44,602 bases of DNA. Origin: Alphaproteobacteria bacterium (GTDB lineage Bacteria > Pseudomonadota > Alphaproteobacteria > UBA8366 > Aestuariispiraceae). The stretch is from assembly GCA_006844765.1 (NCBI GenBank), contig SPJV01000125.1:1-44602 (forward strand). Direction: 5' to 3'. Position numbers and translations under genes: made by a program. This document shows, in pieces, positions 18,234 through 26,102 of the stretch. Below the pieces are notes generated by a model. The model saw only the letters and a program-made list of their open reading frames with translations, made no database searches and was not told the origin of the DNA. The stretch's first letter is position 1. Every line of letters starts with the position of its first letter.

Positions 18234-18879
18234 TGCCTGAGCGAATCTTCAATCGCTCCACGGCGGTTTTTATTTCAGAATCAGACGGTTTTTGACCGGA
18301 AAAATTTTCCAAATATCGTCCGATATACAGCATCCGGGTTTCGGGTGTTTCGCCAAGTTCGATTGCGTAATATCCAATCTGCATGAAATAGAGCACACGG
18401 GCACGGGTAAAGGCGTCACCGGGCACGTAATCGTGGGATTCGAACATTGCCGCGATTGCCTGCACCCGCTTTTCGTCGGCTTGGTCCACTGCGGTTCGAA
18501 CCGTGGGGGAGCGACGTGACCATTCGCGTATCGCAAAATCAAAACGGGGGTCATAAAAGTCTTCGTCCACCCAGCATTCAAATAAATTTGTAATGGCTTC
18601 GAAGATGTTTGAAGCAGGGATAGAGGATTGGTCCAAGATGGCGGCCGTATTCGTCTCCTGCCAGTGGGAAAGAAGGGCCTCGAGCAATTCCTCTCGATCT
18701 TTGAAATACCAATAGAAGCTGGAACGGGAGACCTCCAGGGTTTCTGCCAAGGTCAGGACCTTCACCCGCTCAATTCCTTGGTCAATCAGGATCGTTCTTG
18801 CAGCGATCAACCAATCTTGTTTCGTAGCCTTGGTATGGGCAGGGGGCTTCTTTTTCTTTGGATTACCTAATTTGGACAC
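18223..18879 (-). CDS. TetR family transcriptional regulator
   Basis: 218 residues with a basic N-terminal tail, then a TetR helix-turn-helix: LAETLEVSRSSFYWYFKDREELLEALL (about residues 44-70, seen in two overlapping pieces). The C-terminal ligand domain has no family I recognise. It is divergent from the dimethylglycine-dehydrogenase-like gene with 176 bases between the starts, so it probably controls that gene and itself. Confidence 0.9.
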   Translation of the reverse strand: MSKLGNPKKKKPPAHTKATKQDWLIAARTILIDQGIERVKVLTLAETLEVSRSSFYWYFKDREELLEALLSHWQETNTAAILDQSSIPASNIFEAITNLFECWVDEDFYDPRFDFAIREWSRRSPTVRTAVDQADEKRVQAIAAMFESHDYVPGDAFTRARVLYFMQIGYYAIELGETPETRMLYIGRYLENFSGQKPSDSEIKTAVERLKIRSGITS

Positions 18880-18902
18880 GTGTTTTTCTTTCTCAAATTC
18901 GT

Positions 18903-18943
18903 TCGTACGAGTTTAGAACTGTCTGTACATTACTGTCTAGACA
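18903..18943. promoter_or_regulatory. Candidate TetR operator region
   Basis: Between the divergent TetR and flavoprotein genes lie two perfect palindromes: TCGTACGA (18903-18910) and TGTCTAGACA (18934-18943). A CTGTCTGTACA half-repeat sits between them. Their position beside the regulator start fits autorepression. The call is by pattern only. Confidence 0.4.
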
Positions 18944-19055
18944 AATAAATTTGGACGTTCTATGGTTTCACTCAGTGGACAATGCCCCAATCCGACAGCG
19001 TATGATACGTGTGCGGCGTGAAAGGGGGCGAGATAATGGCAGGGAGGCTCAGCCT

Positions 19056-21470
19056 ATGAAATCTCAGTATCGCGTCGTAATCATTGGTGGCGGTGTCGTT
19101 GGGGCGTCGCTCGCCTATCACCTGACGAAATTCGGCTGGACCGATATCGCAATTGTCGAACGCAGTGTACTGACGGCCGGATCGTCATGGCATGCAGCGG
19201 GTGGTATCCATGCGTTGAACGCAGACCCGAATATGGCGGCGCTGCAGGCGTACACAATCGATGTGTTGTCTGGACTGAAGGAAGAGACCGGTCAGGATTT
19301 GGGCCTTCATATGACCGGCGGCGCGACCTTCGCCTGCACGGATGATCGTTGGGAATGGCTACAGGCCGCCTATCGGGTTTTCCAATCCATCGGCATTGAA
19401 GACGTCCATTTGATGACGCCTGAGGAGCTGCAAAAATGTTGCCCGGTCATGCAGATTGAGGGCGTGAAGGGCGGCATGTGGGCCGATCGCGAAGGTTATT
19501 TGGACACCACGGGAACGGTCCATGCCTATGCCAAGGGCGCCAAGATGCGCGGCGCTGATGTTATTGAACACAACCGGGTGCTCGAGCTGAACCAGCGTCC
19601 TGACCTATCCTGGGATGTCGTTACAGAGAAAGGCACGATCATCGCAGAGCATGTGGTGAATGCAGGCGGTCTGTGGGCGAAGCAGGTGGGCCGGATGGTT
19701 GGGCTTGATCTGCCGCTGTCTCCGCTGGAACACCATTACCTCGTTACCGATGATGTGCCGGAAATTGTCGCTTCCGAATCCGAAATGCCAATGATGGTGG
19801 ACTTGGATGGCTTCACCTATGCGCGCCAGGATCAGAACGGCATGTTGCTTGGGATCTATGAGATCAATCACAAGCACTGGAATATGGAAGGCGCCCCCTG
19901 GGATTATGGCTTTGAGCTGATCCAGGAAGATTTTGACCGGATCGAGAATGAACTCGCCATCGGCTTTAACCGTTTTCCGGCCCTCGCTAATGTCGGGATT
20001 AAGCGCTGGGTGAATGGCGCCTTTACCTTCACGCCGGATGGGAACCCGCTGGTTGGCCGGGTCCATGGCGTTCCGAACTACTGGCTGGCTTGCGGTGTCA
20101 TGGCCGGCTTCCTGCAAGGCGGGGGTGTCGGTAAGTCGCTCGCCGAATGGATGATCCATGGTGAAGCGGAAGCCGATATCTATGCCATGGATGCGGCCCG
20201 CTATGGCGATTTCGCATCGAACCGGGAGTATCTGAAACAGACCACCGGTCAGTTCTATTCCCGCCGCTTCGTGATGACCTATCCCAATGAACAACTTTGG
20301 GCAGGGCGTCCGCTTAAAAAGGCACCAGCCTATGACGCGATGACGGCGAATGGCGCGCGTTGGGGGGAAAGCTGGGGGCTTGAGGTGCCGATCTATTTCG
20401 CGCCGAAGGACTTCGATGAAACCCCGACGCTGAAACGCTCCAACGCCTTTGATCTGGTCGGGGAAGAATGTAAGCGGACACGAGACGGCGTTGGCCTGAT
20501 CGATATTTCGGGCTTCTCCCGGTACGAAATCACAGGTCCGAAGGCGGAAGAATGGCTCAATAAGATTATGGCGAGCCGCCTTCCGAAGCCGGGCCGCGCG
20601 CGCCTGGCGCCGATGTTGGCCCCGTCCGGTCGCCTGCTCGGCGACCTCACCGTCTTCAACTGGGGCGACGGCAGTTGGTGGATCATGGGATCCTACTATC
20701 TGCGGAATTGGCACATGCGCTGGTTCCTGGATCACGGGGAAGAGGGCGTTACGATCCGCGATGTCTCCGATGCGACCGTCGGCTTCGGTATCGCCGGTCC
20801 GAAGGCGCGGGACGTGCTGCAATCCCTGACGCATCAGGATGTTTCTAACGAGGCGCTTGGGTTCATGGGATGCCAGACCATTGATGTCGGCATGGTCCGC
20901 GCCAAGGTTGGACGCCTGTCCGTAGTTGGTGAACGCGGCTATGAGATCAATTGCTCCGCCGCTGAGCACATCACGCTCTACAACATGCTGAAGGAGGCGG
21001 GGGCTGCCTTCGATATGTGCGAATTCGGGTTCAACGCCATGAATTCGCTGCGGCTTGAGAAGAGCTTTGGGGTATGGAGCCGGGAATTCATGCAAGGCTA
21101 CACGCCGGCCATGACCCTGATGGATCGCTGGATCGATTGGCAGAAGGAAGACTTCATCGGTCGGGCGAATGCGGTGAAGGAGCGTGATGAACGCACTGCC
21201 CCGCAGAAACTCGTAACCCTGGAGATCGACGCAACGGACGCCGATGCATCCGGCTACGAGCCGGTCTGGCGCGATGGCAAACGGGTCGGCTATGTCACAT
21301 CGGGTGGTTATGGCTACTGCATCGAAAAATCACTGGCCCTGGCCCTTGTCGATGTCGACCATACGGAGGTTGGTACCGAGCTGACAGTCCACATCGTCGG
21401 TGTCGAAAAAGGCGCCCGCATCATCGCCGACAGCCCCTATGATCCTAAAGGTGACCGTATTCGGGGGTAG
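19056..21470 (+). CDS. FAD-dependent dimethylglycine/sarcosine dehydrogenase-like protein
   Basis: 804 residues. The ATG at 19056 follows AGGGAGG and opens on the FAD motif VIIGGGVVGASLAYHL. SSWHAAG at 43-49 keeps the histidine (H46) that binds FAD covalently in dimethylglycine and sarcosine dehydrogenases. The C-terminal half is a GcvT-type, tetrahydrofolate-binding domain with YEINCSAAEH and GRANAVKERDE. The likely reaction is oxidative N-demethylation of a methylated glycine, with the methyl carbon passed to THF. The exact substrate (dimethylglycine, sarcosine or a relative) is open. It stands alone downstream of a divergent TetR gene. Confidence 0.9.
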   Translation: MKSQYRVVIIGGGVVGASLAYHLTKFGWTDIAIVERSVLTAGSSWHAAGGIHALNADPNMAALQAYTIDVLSGLKEETGQDLGLHMTGGATFACTDDRWEWLQAAYRVFQSIGIEDVHLMTPEELQKCCPVMQIEGVKGGMWADREGYLDTTGTVHAYAKGAKMRGADVIEHNRVLELNQRPDLSWDVVTEKGTIIAEHVVNAGGLWAKQVGRMVGLDLPLSPLEHHYLVTDDVPEIVASESEMPMMVDLDGFTYARQDQNGMLLGIYEINHKHWNMEGAPWDYGFELIQEDFDRIENELAIGFNRFPALANVGIKRWVNGAFTFTPDGNPLVGRVHGVPNYWLACGVMAGFLQGGGVGKSLAEWMIHGEAEADIYAMDAARYGDFASNREYLKQTTGQFYSRRFVMTYPNEQLWAGRPLKKAPAYDAMTANGARWGESWGLEVPIYFAPKDFDETPTLKRSNAFDLVGEECKRTRDGVGLIDISGFSRYEITGPKAEEWLNKIMASRLPKPGRARLAPMLAPSGRLLGDLTVFNWGDGSWWIMGSYYLRNWHMRWFLDHGEEGVTIRDVSDATVGFGIAGPKARDVLQSLTHQDVSNEALGFMGCQTIDVGMVRAKVGRLSVVGERGYEINCSAAEHITLYNMLKEAGAAFDMCEFGFNAMNSLRLEKSFGVWSREFMQGYTPAMTLMDRWIDWQKEDFIGRANAVKERDERTAPQKLVTLEIDATDADASGYEPVWRDGKRVGYVTSGGYGYCIEKSLALALVDVDHTEVGTELTVHIVGVEKGARIIADSPYDPKGDRIRG

Positions 21471-21510
21471 GGAGGCTCTGCATTCAAGTCCTAAATTTTG
21501 AACGGAGTAT

Positions 21511-21538
21511 CGCGCGGCTAACGATTACTAGCCGCGCG
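21511..21538. terminator. Strong hairpin between convergent genes
   Basis: A perfect 10-base stem, CGCGCGGCTA / TAGCCGCGCG, with an eight-base loop, overlaps the stop codon of the DUF2268 gene and lies 40 bases after the flavoprotein gene. Neither strand has a convincing U-run after it, so it may act as a transcript-end stabiliser rather than a classic terminator. Confidence 0.45.
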
Positions 21539-22198
21539 AAAAACGTCCCAAAACCCTGTGTCGAGCACGACATCTGTATCGACCCCGATCAGTGTTTCTT
21601 CATCCGGCTTCGGTATGCTCTCAAGCCAATTTCCGACGATTTCGTATCCAAGTGTGTAACCAAACAAAAAGGGGATTTTCCCCTCCCGTGGGAAGAACCA
21701 TCGGTTCATGATATCATCATCGCTTTCTAGCTCCTCTTTTGTCGGAGCAAGGCTGCGCAAGGTGTCTCGATCAACCGCACATTCCCATGGTTCAGGTGGA
21801 TTCCCATAAACCAGCCGTGTGAATTGTCCTGCTAGCCCCTCAGAAACTAAATGAGACGCCAGGGTGTCCTCCATCATGCCCATCCCGGTTCTCAGGCAAT
21901 GATGCAATTCATGAGAGATGGTCCGTTGGATGTCGCCGGAGGCAATCGTTTTCTCGAAATTCGGATTATCGGGCTGCAGAACGATGAGCATGGTGTGCTC
22001 GTCAATGCAGACTCCACCTGTTCCGAGTTGAGGAATTACGTAATAGTCCGCCTTCCGGATTAGTATATCCAACGGCTTAATGGTGACCAATTGCGCACAT
22101 GCATTGTAGGCAATCTCTACGTCATTAGAGATTGCGTCTCGCCAAGGGCTTAGGTCATAGCCCGCTTCCATCCAATGAACTGTCCAAGGTGGAGGCAT
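21518..22198 (-). CDS. DUF2268-like putative zinc metalloprotease
   Basis: 226 residues without a signal peptide. TISHELHHCLR places an HExxH zinc motif at H96-H100, and a likely third ligand is the glutamate of LVSEGLAGQF about 20 residues later. This layout fits the DUF2268 predicted Zn-dependent protease family. Substrate unknown. It is convergent with the dimethylglycine-dehydrogenase-like gene and appears to be a single-gene unit. Confidence 0.75.
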   Translation of the reverse strand: MPPPWTVHWMEAGYDLSPWRDAISNDVEIAYNACAQLVTIKPLDILIRKADYYVIPQLGTGGVCIDEHTMLIVLQPDNPNFEKTIASGDIQRTISHELHHCLRTGMGMMEDTLASHLVSEGLAGQFTRLVYGNPPEPWECAVDRDTLRSLAPTKEELESDDDIMNRWFFPREGKIPFLFGYTLGYEIVGNWLESIPKPDEETLIGVDTDVVLDTGFWDVFRAASNR

Positions 22199-22339
22199 TT
22201 TGTTTCACCTATTAGCCGAGTTATTGAATAATGCATAATTATTAGAGTTATTTCGGTCAAGTTTCCTTATCCTTGCGTTCGACCGAAATCCAGGCGACCA
22301 TCGGGGTAATCAAAACGAAGCGATATGGGAGGCAATGCG

Positions 22340-22669
22340 ATGTGCCAGATTTTTGCCGGGCAGCCGACCGAGAATTATGAACCGGAGCGTCGTTCGATCC
22401 GGCTCAGTGGTTACTCGACCAGCATCCAGCTGGAAAAGCTGTTTTGGAGCATCCTTGAACAGGCGGCGGCGAGCGAGGGTGTACCCTTGCCGAAGTTAAT
22501 CTCCACTCTTCATGATGAGGTGATTGAGCGGCATGGTGAGGCGCGAAACTTTACCTCGATGCTGCGTTGCTGTGCGATGATCTATATGGATCGTTCGATG
22601 GCGGAATCCGGGATCAGGCTGACCGTTCCCAGTGGCGCCCCGGAAGAAGTACCCGCTGCGGCAGAGTAA
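22340..22669 (+). CDS. Ribbon-helix-helix domain protein (RHH_4 type)
   Basis: 109 residues. I chose ATG 22340 because GGGAGG lies about seven bases upstream and because family members start MC(x)IF. The ribbon strand and helices are RRSIRLSGYSTSIQLEKLFWSIL, here in two pieces of the RHH fold, followed by LPKLISTLHDEVIE. The protein is a probable DNA-binding regulator. It is common as a single small gene in alphaproteobacteria, and no target is known to me. Confidence 0.85.
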   Translation: MCQIFAGQPTENYEPERRSIRLSGYSTSIQLEKLFWSILEQAAASEGVPLPKLISTLHDEVIERHGEARNFTSMLRCCAMIYMDRSMAESGIRLTVPSGAPEEVPAAAE

Positions 22670-22796
22670 GCTTTGGCACTTTCCTGACGTAGTAAGCCGT
22701 TACCACCAAGGCCTCCGAAAGACTGTTACCGTGGTTTCAACAAACGGATAACAATCTTGCGCAGACTACCTGCGCGTTGCGGGAGGCAAGCGGCCC

Positions 22797-23207
22797 ATGT
22801 GGCCCGACAAGTTCTTTATGCGGCTCTATGCTGCCATCATCCTGTGTTTCGCCTTGGTCTCCACAAGTGCCATTGATCGTGCCCACGCAGAAGACGATCC
22901 AGGCGCCAAGCAGTTCAAGAAGAGCTGCGGGACCTGCCACATTGCCTCACTTGAGGATCAGAAGCGCCAGGGACCGAACCTGTGGAAGGTTCTGGGCCGT
23001 CCGGCCGGTGTAATCGACGGGTTTAAGTATTCCGAAAACCTGCGTGCCTCGGGCCTTACCTGGGATGAGGCGACCCTGGACGCGTGGCTGACCAATCCGA
23101 AGAAACTCGTGCCCGGGACGATTATGTCCTACCGGCAACGAAATCCTGACAAGCGAAAGCTGGTGATCGACTACCTCGCGTCGATGGGCCGGTATGGCGA
23201 AGACTGA
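22797..23207 (+). CDS. Small monohaem class I cytochrome c
   Basis: 136 residues. The signal peptide ends near AHA-ED (residue 31), so it is exported to the periplasm. The haem site is CGTCH at 44-48, the class I GPNLW follows at 59-63, and the sixth ligand is M110 in PGTIMSY. It probably accepts electrons from the flavoprotein dehydrogenase encoded downstream (inference from the cluster). The genes from here to 25815 are all on one strand with gaps of about 30 bases. Confidence 0.92.
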   Translation: MWPDKFFMRLYAAIILCFALVSTSAIDRAHAEDDPGAKQFKKSCGTCHIASLEDQKRQGPNLWKVLGRPAGVIDGFKYSENLRASGLTWDEATLDAWLTNPKKLVPGTIMSYRQRNPDKRKLVIDYLASMGRYGED

Positions 23208-23236
23208 CGGCGAGGCGACAGAAAGGAGAGGAGCGC

Positions 23237-23632
23237 ATGGCGAAAGCCATTCACACGATGATCCGGGTCATGGACGAGGCAAAATCCGTCGAATTCTACA
23301 GCAAGGCCTTTGGCCTGGCGATTGCCGACCGGTTCGGCTTTGACGGTTTCACCCTTGTCTATATGCGCAATGAAGAAGCTGATTTCGAAGTCGAATTGAC
23401 TGTTAATCATGGCCAGCAAGAGCCTTACACCCATGGGAGTGGCTATGGCCACCTTGCCGTGGCGGTCGAAGACCTGGAAGCCGAACACGCCCGTATGAAG
23501 GGCGAGGGGCTAGAACCGCTCGACATCAAGGAGTTCCACCGAGATGGCGCCCTGATGGCGAAGTTCTTCTTCGTTCAAGATCCGGACGGCTACAAAATTG
23601 AGGTTTTACAACAACATGGCCGGTATCGCTAA
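23237..23632 (+). CDS. gloA: Glyoxalase I-like VOC family protein
   Basis: 131 residues with AAGGAGAGGAG just upstream. All four metal ligands of lactoylglutathione lyase are in place by spacing: H6, E53 (VELT), H72 (YGHLAV) and E122 (KIEVLQ). The expected reaction is isomerisation of the methylglyoxal-glutathione hemithioacetal in the cytoplasm. It is inserted between a cytochrome and the dehydrogenase subunits, suggesting that the dehydrogenase substrate or product is a reactive aldehyde. Other VOC substrates cannot be excluded. Confidence 0.85.
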   Translation: MAKAIHTMIRVMDEAKSVEFYSKAFGLAIADRFGFDGFTLVYMRNEEADFEVELTVNHGQQEPYTHGSGYGHLAVAVEDLEAEHARMKGEGLEPLDIKEFHRDGALMAKFFFVQDPDGYKIEVLQQHGRYR

Positions 23633-23666
23633 GGCGAGCGGACCAAAACAGTAAGGGAGGAAGGAA

Positions 23667-24215
23667 ATGCGAGTTCTTGATAAACGCGAGAAAGTCTCGC
23701 GGCGTGGGTTCCTGAAGAGGAGCGGCGCAGCAGCGGTCGGGCTCATTGGGCTCAGCGCCGGGGCAGGCATGGTGACGGGCCCGAATGGCGCCTGGGCGCT
23801 AGAGGTCAAAAACCTGAAGCCAGAGACAATGGCGACGCTTATCCAGATGGCGCGTGATATCTATCCGCATGACCGTCTGAGCGACAAATATTATGTCGCG
23901 GCTGTGTCCGGATATGATGCGCAGGCGGGTGATGATGCCGGCGTTAAGGATATGATCGAGGGCGGTATCGGCGCGCTGGACACTATGGCGATGGCGCAGC
24001 ATGGCGTCGGCTATATGAAGGTCGGCTGGGAAGAGGACCGTGTCGCACTGCTGAAGCAGATCGAAGACGGTGGCTTCTTCCAAACCATTCGCGGCGGCCT
24101 GGTGGTCTCCATCTACAACAATCCTGAAGTTTGGCCGTTGTTCGGCTACGAGGGCGCGTCGGCGGAGAAGGGCGGTTATATCGCCCGTGGATTCGACGAC
24201 ATTGATTGGCTCTAG
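23667..24215 (+). CDS. Tat-exported gluconate 2-dehydrogenase subunit 3-like protein
   Basis: 182 residues. A twin-arginine motif SRRGFLK at 11-17 precedes a hydrophobic stretch and an ALA-type cleavage region near residue 44-46. The mature part fits the small (gamma) subunit that escorts GMC flavoproteins such as gluconate, sorbitol or fructose dehydrogenase through the Tat pathway. It lies 28 bases before the GMC gene. Confidence 0.85.
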   Translation: MRVLDKREKVSRRGFLKRSGAAAVGLIGLSAGAGMVTGPNGAWALEVKNLKPETMATLIQMARDIYPHDRLSDKYYVAAVSGYDAQAGDDAGVKDMIEGGIGALDTMAMAQHGVGYMKVGWEEDRVALLKQIEDGGFFQTIRGGLVVSIYNNPEVWPLFGYEGASAEKGGYIARGFDDIDWL

Positions 24216-24243
24216 GCGCTGGATTTGAAGGGAGAATAAGACA

Positions 24244-25815
24244 ATGGCTGCACCATATGACTTGAACGACGATAGCGTTGTTGTGGTGATCGGATCCGGT
24301 GCCGGTGGCGGTACACTCGGTCCGGAACTGGCGAAGAAGGGTATTGATACCGTTATCCTGGAAGCAGGGGGACGGCATGAGATCGAAGACTTCAGCAATG
24401 ATGAATGGGGCATGTTCGGCCAGATTTCCTGGTTGGATAAGCGCACGACATCAGGCTCTTGGCGGGTCGCAAAGGACTTTTCCGGCCTGCCGGCTTGGAT
24501 TGTCAAAGCCGTTGGCGGATCGACGGTTCACTGGGCCGGTGCCTCGCTGCGGTTCCAGGAACATGAGTTCCGCGGCTTGACCGAATATGGCGACGTCCCC
24601 GGTGCGAACCTGCTGGATTGGCCGATTACCCTGAAAGAGATGGAACCCTATTACGACCGCGCTGAGGACATGATGGGGGTTACTCGGACGCACAACATTC
24701 CGGGCCTTCCAGGGAATAACAACTTCAAGGTCATGAAGGCCGGTGCTGATAAACTTGGCTACAAGGAATGTCATACCGGGCGGATGGCGATCAATTCCGA
24801 GCCGCGGGATGGCCGTGGTTCCTGTCAGCAGATCGGGTTCTGCTTCCAGGGTTGTAAGTCGGGCGCCAAATGGTCGCCGCTCTATACGGAAATCCCCGAA
24901 GGTGAAGACACCGGCAAACTTGAAGTGCGCGCCAATGCGCAGGTCATCAAGATCGAACATGATGACAGCGGCAAGGTCTCCGGCGTGGTCTATGCGGACA
25001 AGGATGGCAATCAGCACAGACAGAAGGCGCGGGCGGTGTGTCTGGCGGGGAACTCCTTTGAGTCCCCCCGACTACTCCTCAACTCTGCCTCATCCATGTT
25101 CCCGGATGGTCTCGGTAACTCTTCCGGACAGGTGGGCAAGAACTACATGCGCCACATGACCGGCAGTGTTTACGCTGTCTTTGATAAGCCGGTGAACATG
25201 TATCGTGGAACGACCATGGCAGGGATCATCCAGGATGAATCCGTCAATGATCCGTCACGCGGTTTCGTCGGTGGCTATGAGATGGAAACACTCTCCTTGG
25301 GCTTGCCCTTCATGGGGGCGTTCCTGGATCCGGGTGCCTGGGGCCGGTCCTTCACCGGGGCTATGGATATGTATGACCATATGGCCGGTATGTGGCTGGT
25401 TGGTGAGGATATGCCGCAGGAAAGCAACGCGGTAACCCTTCATCCGACGGAAAAAGACCAATTCGGTATGCCCGTGCCCAATGTCCATTTCGATGATCAC
25501 CCAAATGACGTCGCAATGCGCAATCATGCTTATCAGCAGGGCAGTGCGGTCTATGACGCGGTTGGGGCGACCCGGACTTTCCCGACACCGCCTTATCCGT
25601 CCACGCACAATTTGGGAACCAACCGAATGAGCGCGAAGGCACGGGATGGTGTTGTCGATAAATGGGGCAAGTCCCACGACGTGCCGAACCTGTTCGTTTC
25701 TGATGGCAGTGTCTTCACGACAGGTGCTTCAGAAAACCCGACGCTCACAATCGTCTCCCTTGCCATACGTCAGGCGGATTATATCGCCGATCAAATGTCT
25801 AAGGGTAATCTGTAA
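24244..25815 (+). CDS. GMC family oxidoreductase (membrane-bound dehydrogenase large subunit)
   Basis: 523 residues. The FAD motif VVIGSGAGGGTLGPELA is at about 15-31 and VILEAGG follows. The active-site pair is H455 in THNLGTNRM and N498 in SENPTLT. It has no signal of its own, so it probably rides the Tat signal of the small subunit into the periplasm and passes electrons to the cytochrome c. The closest known relatives are gluconate/2-keto-gluconate-type dehydrogenases, but the substrate is unknown. It ends 36 bases before a strong terminator. Confidence 0.92.
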   Translation: MAAPYDLNDDSVVVVIGSGAGGGTLGPELAKKGIDTVILEAGGRHEIEDFSNDEWGMFGQISWLDKRTTSGSWRVAKDFSGLPAWIVKAVGGSTVHWAGASLRFQEHEFRGLTEYGDVPGANLLDWPITLKEMEPYYDRAEDMMGVTRTHNIPGLPGNNNFKVMKAGADKLGYKECHTGRMAINSEPRDGRGSCQQIGFCFQGCKSGAKWSPLYTEIPEGEDTGKLEVRANAQVIKIEHDDSGKVSGVVYADKDGNQHRQKARAVCLAGNSFESPRLLLNSASSMFPDGLGNSSGQVGKNYMRHMTGSVYAVFDKPVNMYRGTTMAGIIQDESVNDPSRGFVGGYEMETLSLGLPFMGAFLDPGAWGRSFTGAMDMYDHMAGMWLVGEDMPQESNAVTLHPTEKDQFGMPVPNVHFDDHPNDVAMRNHAYQQGSAVYDAVGATRTFPTPPYPSTHNLGTNRMSAKARDGVVDKWGKSHDVPNLFVSDGSVFTTGASENPTLTIVSLAIRQADYIADQMSKGNL

Positions 25816-25850
25816 ACCTGACTTCGTTTCCAATCAGGAATGCGCAACTT

Positions 25851-25880
25851 GGCCCCGGTTTTCCGGGGCCTTTTCTTTTT
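25851..25880 (+). terminator. Rho-independent terminator after the GMC gene
   Basis: Stem GGCCCCGG (25851-25858), loop TTTT, stem CCGGGGCC (25863-25870), then TTTTCTTTTT. A textbook terminator 36 bases after the stop. Confidence 0.9.
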
Positions 25881-25947
25881 CTCACCTCGAAAGGCGACTC
25901 AATATCCGGTGGGTTTGCGAACTCGGTTATGGCTTTGGCCAACTCGC

Positions 25948-25980
25948 AAAAAAGTACGTTCAGGCTGGGATTCCTGAACG
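25948..25980 (-). terminator. Rho-independent terminator of the O-demethylase gene
   Basis: Read on the minus strand, a perfect eight-base stem (CGTTCAGG / CCTGAACG, plus positions 25957-25964 and 25973-25980) is followed by TACTTTTTT. A second hairpin (CATTCTC / GAGAATG, 25991-26011) lies just before it. Together they close the transcript coming from 27503. Confidence 0.75.
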
Positions 25981-26102
25981 CACCAGGGGACATTCTCTTT
26001 GTGGGAGAATGGACAGGGAATGTGTAAGCTTACGATTTCATTCGAACACGGCTCCCATCAGACCTGCTGATCAAGGGCGGGGGAAGCAATATCGTCAATG
26101 GG

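Noticed and set aside
19605..21095. A 496-codon open frame on the minus strand
   Set aside because: It lies wholly inside the dimethylglycine-dehydrogenase-like gene, in an antisense frame opened by GC-rich codon bias, with no domain or ribosome site.
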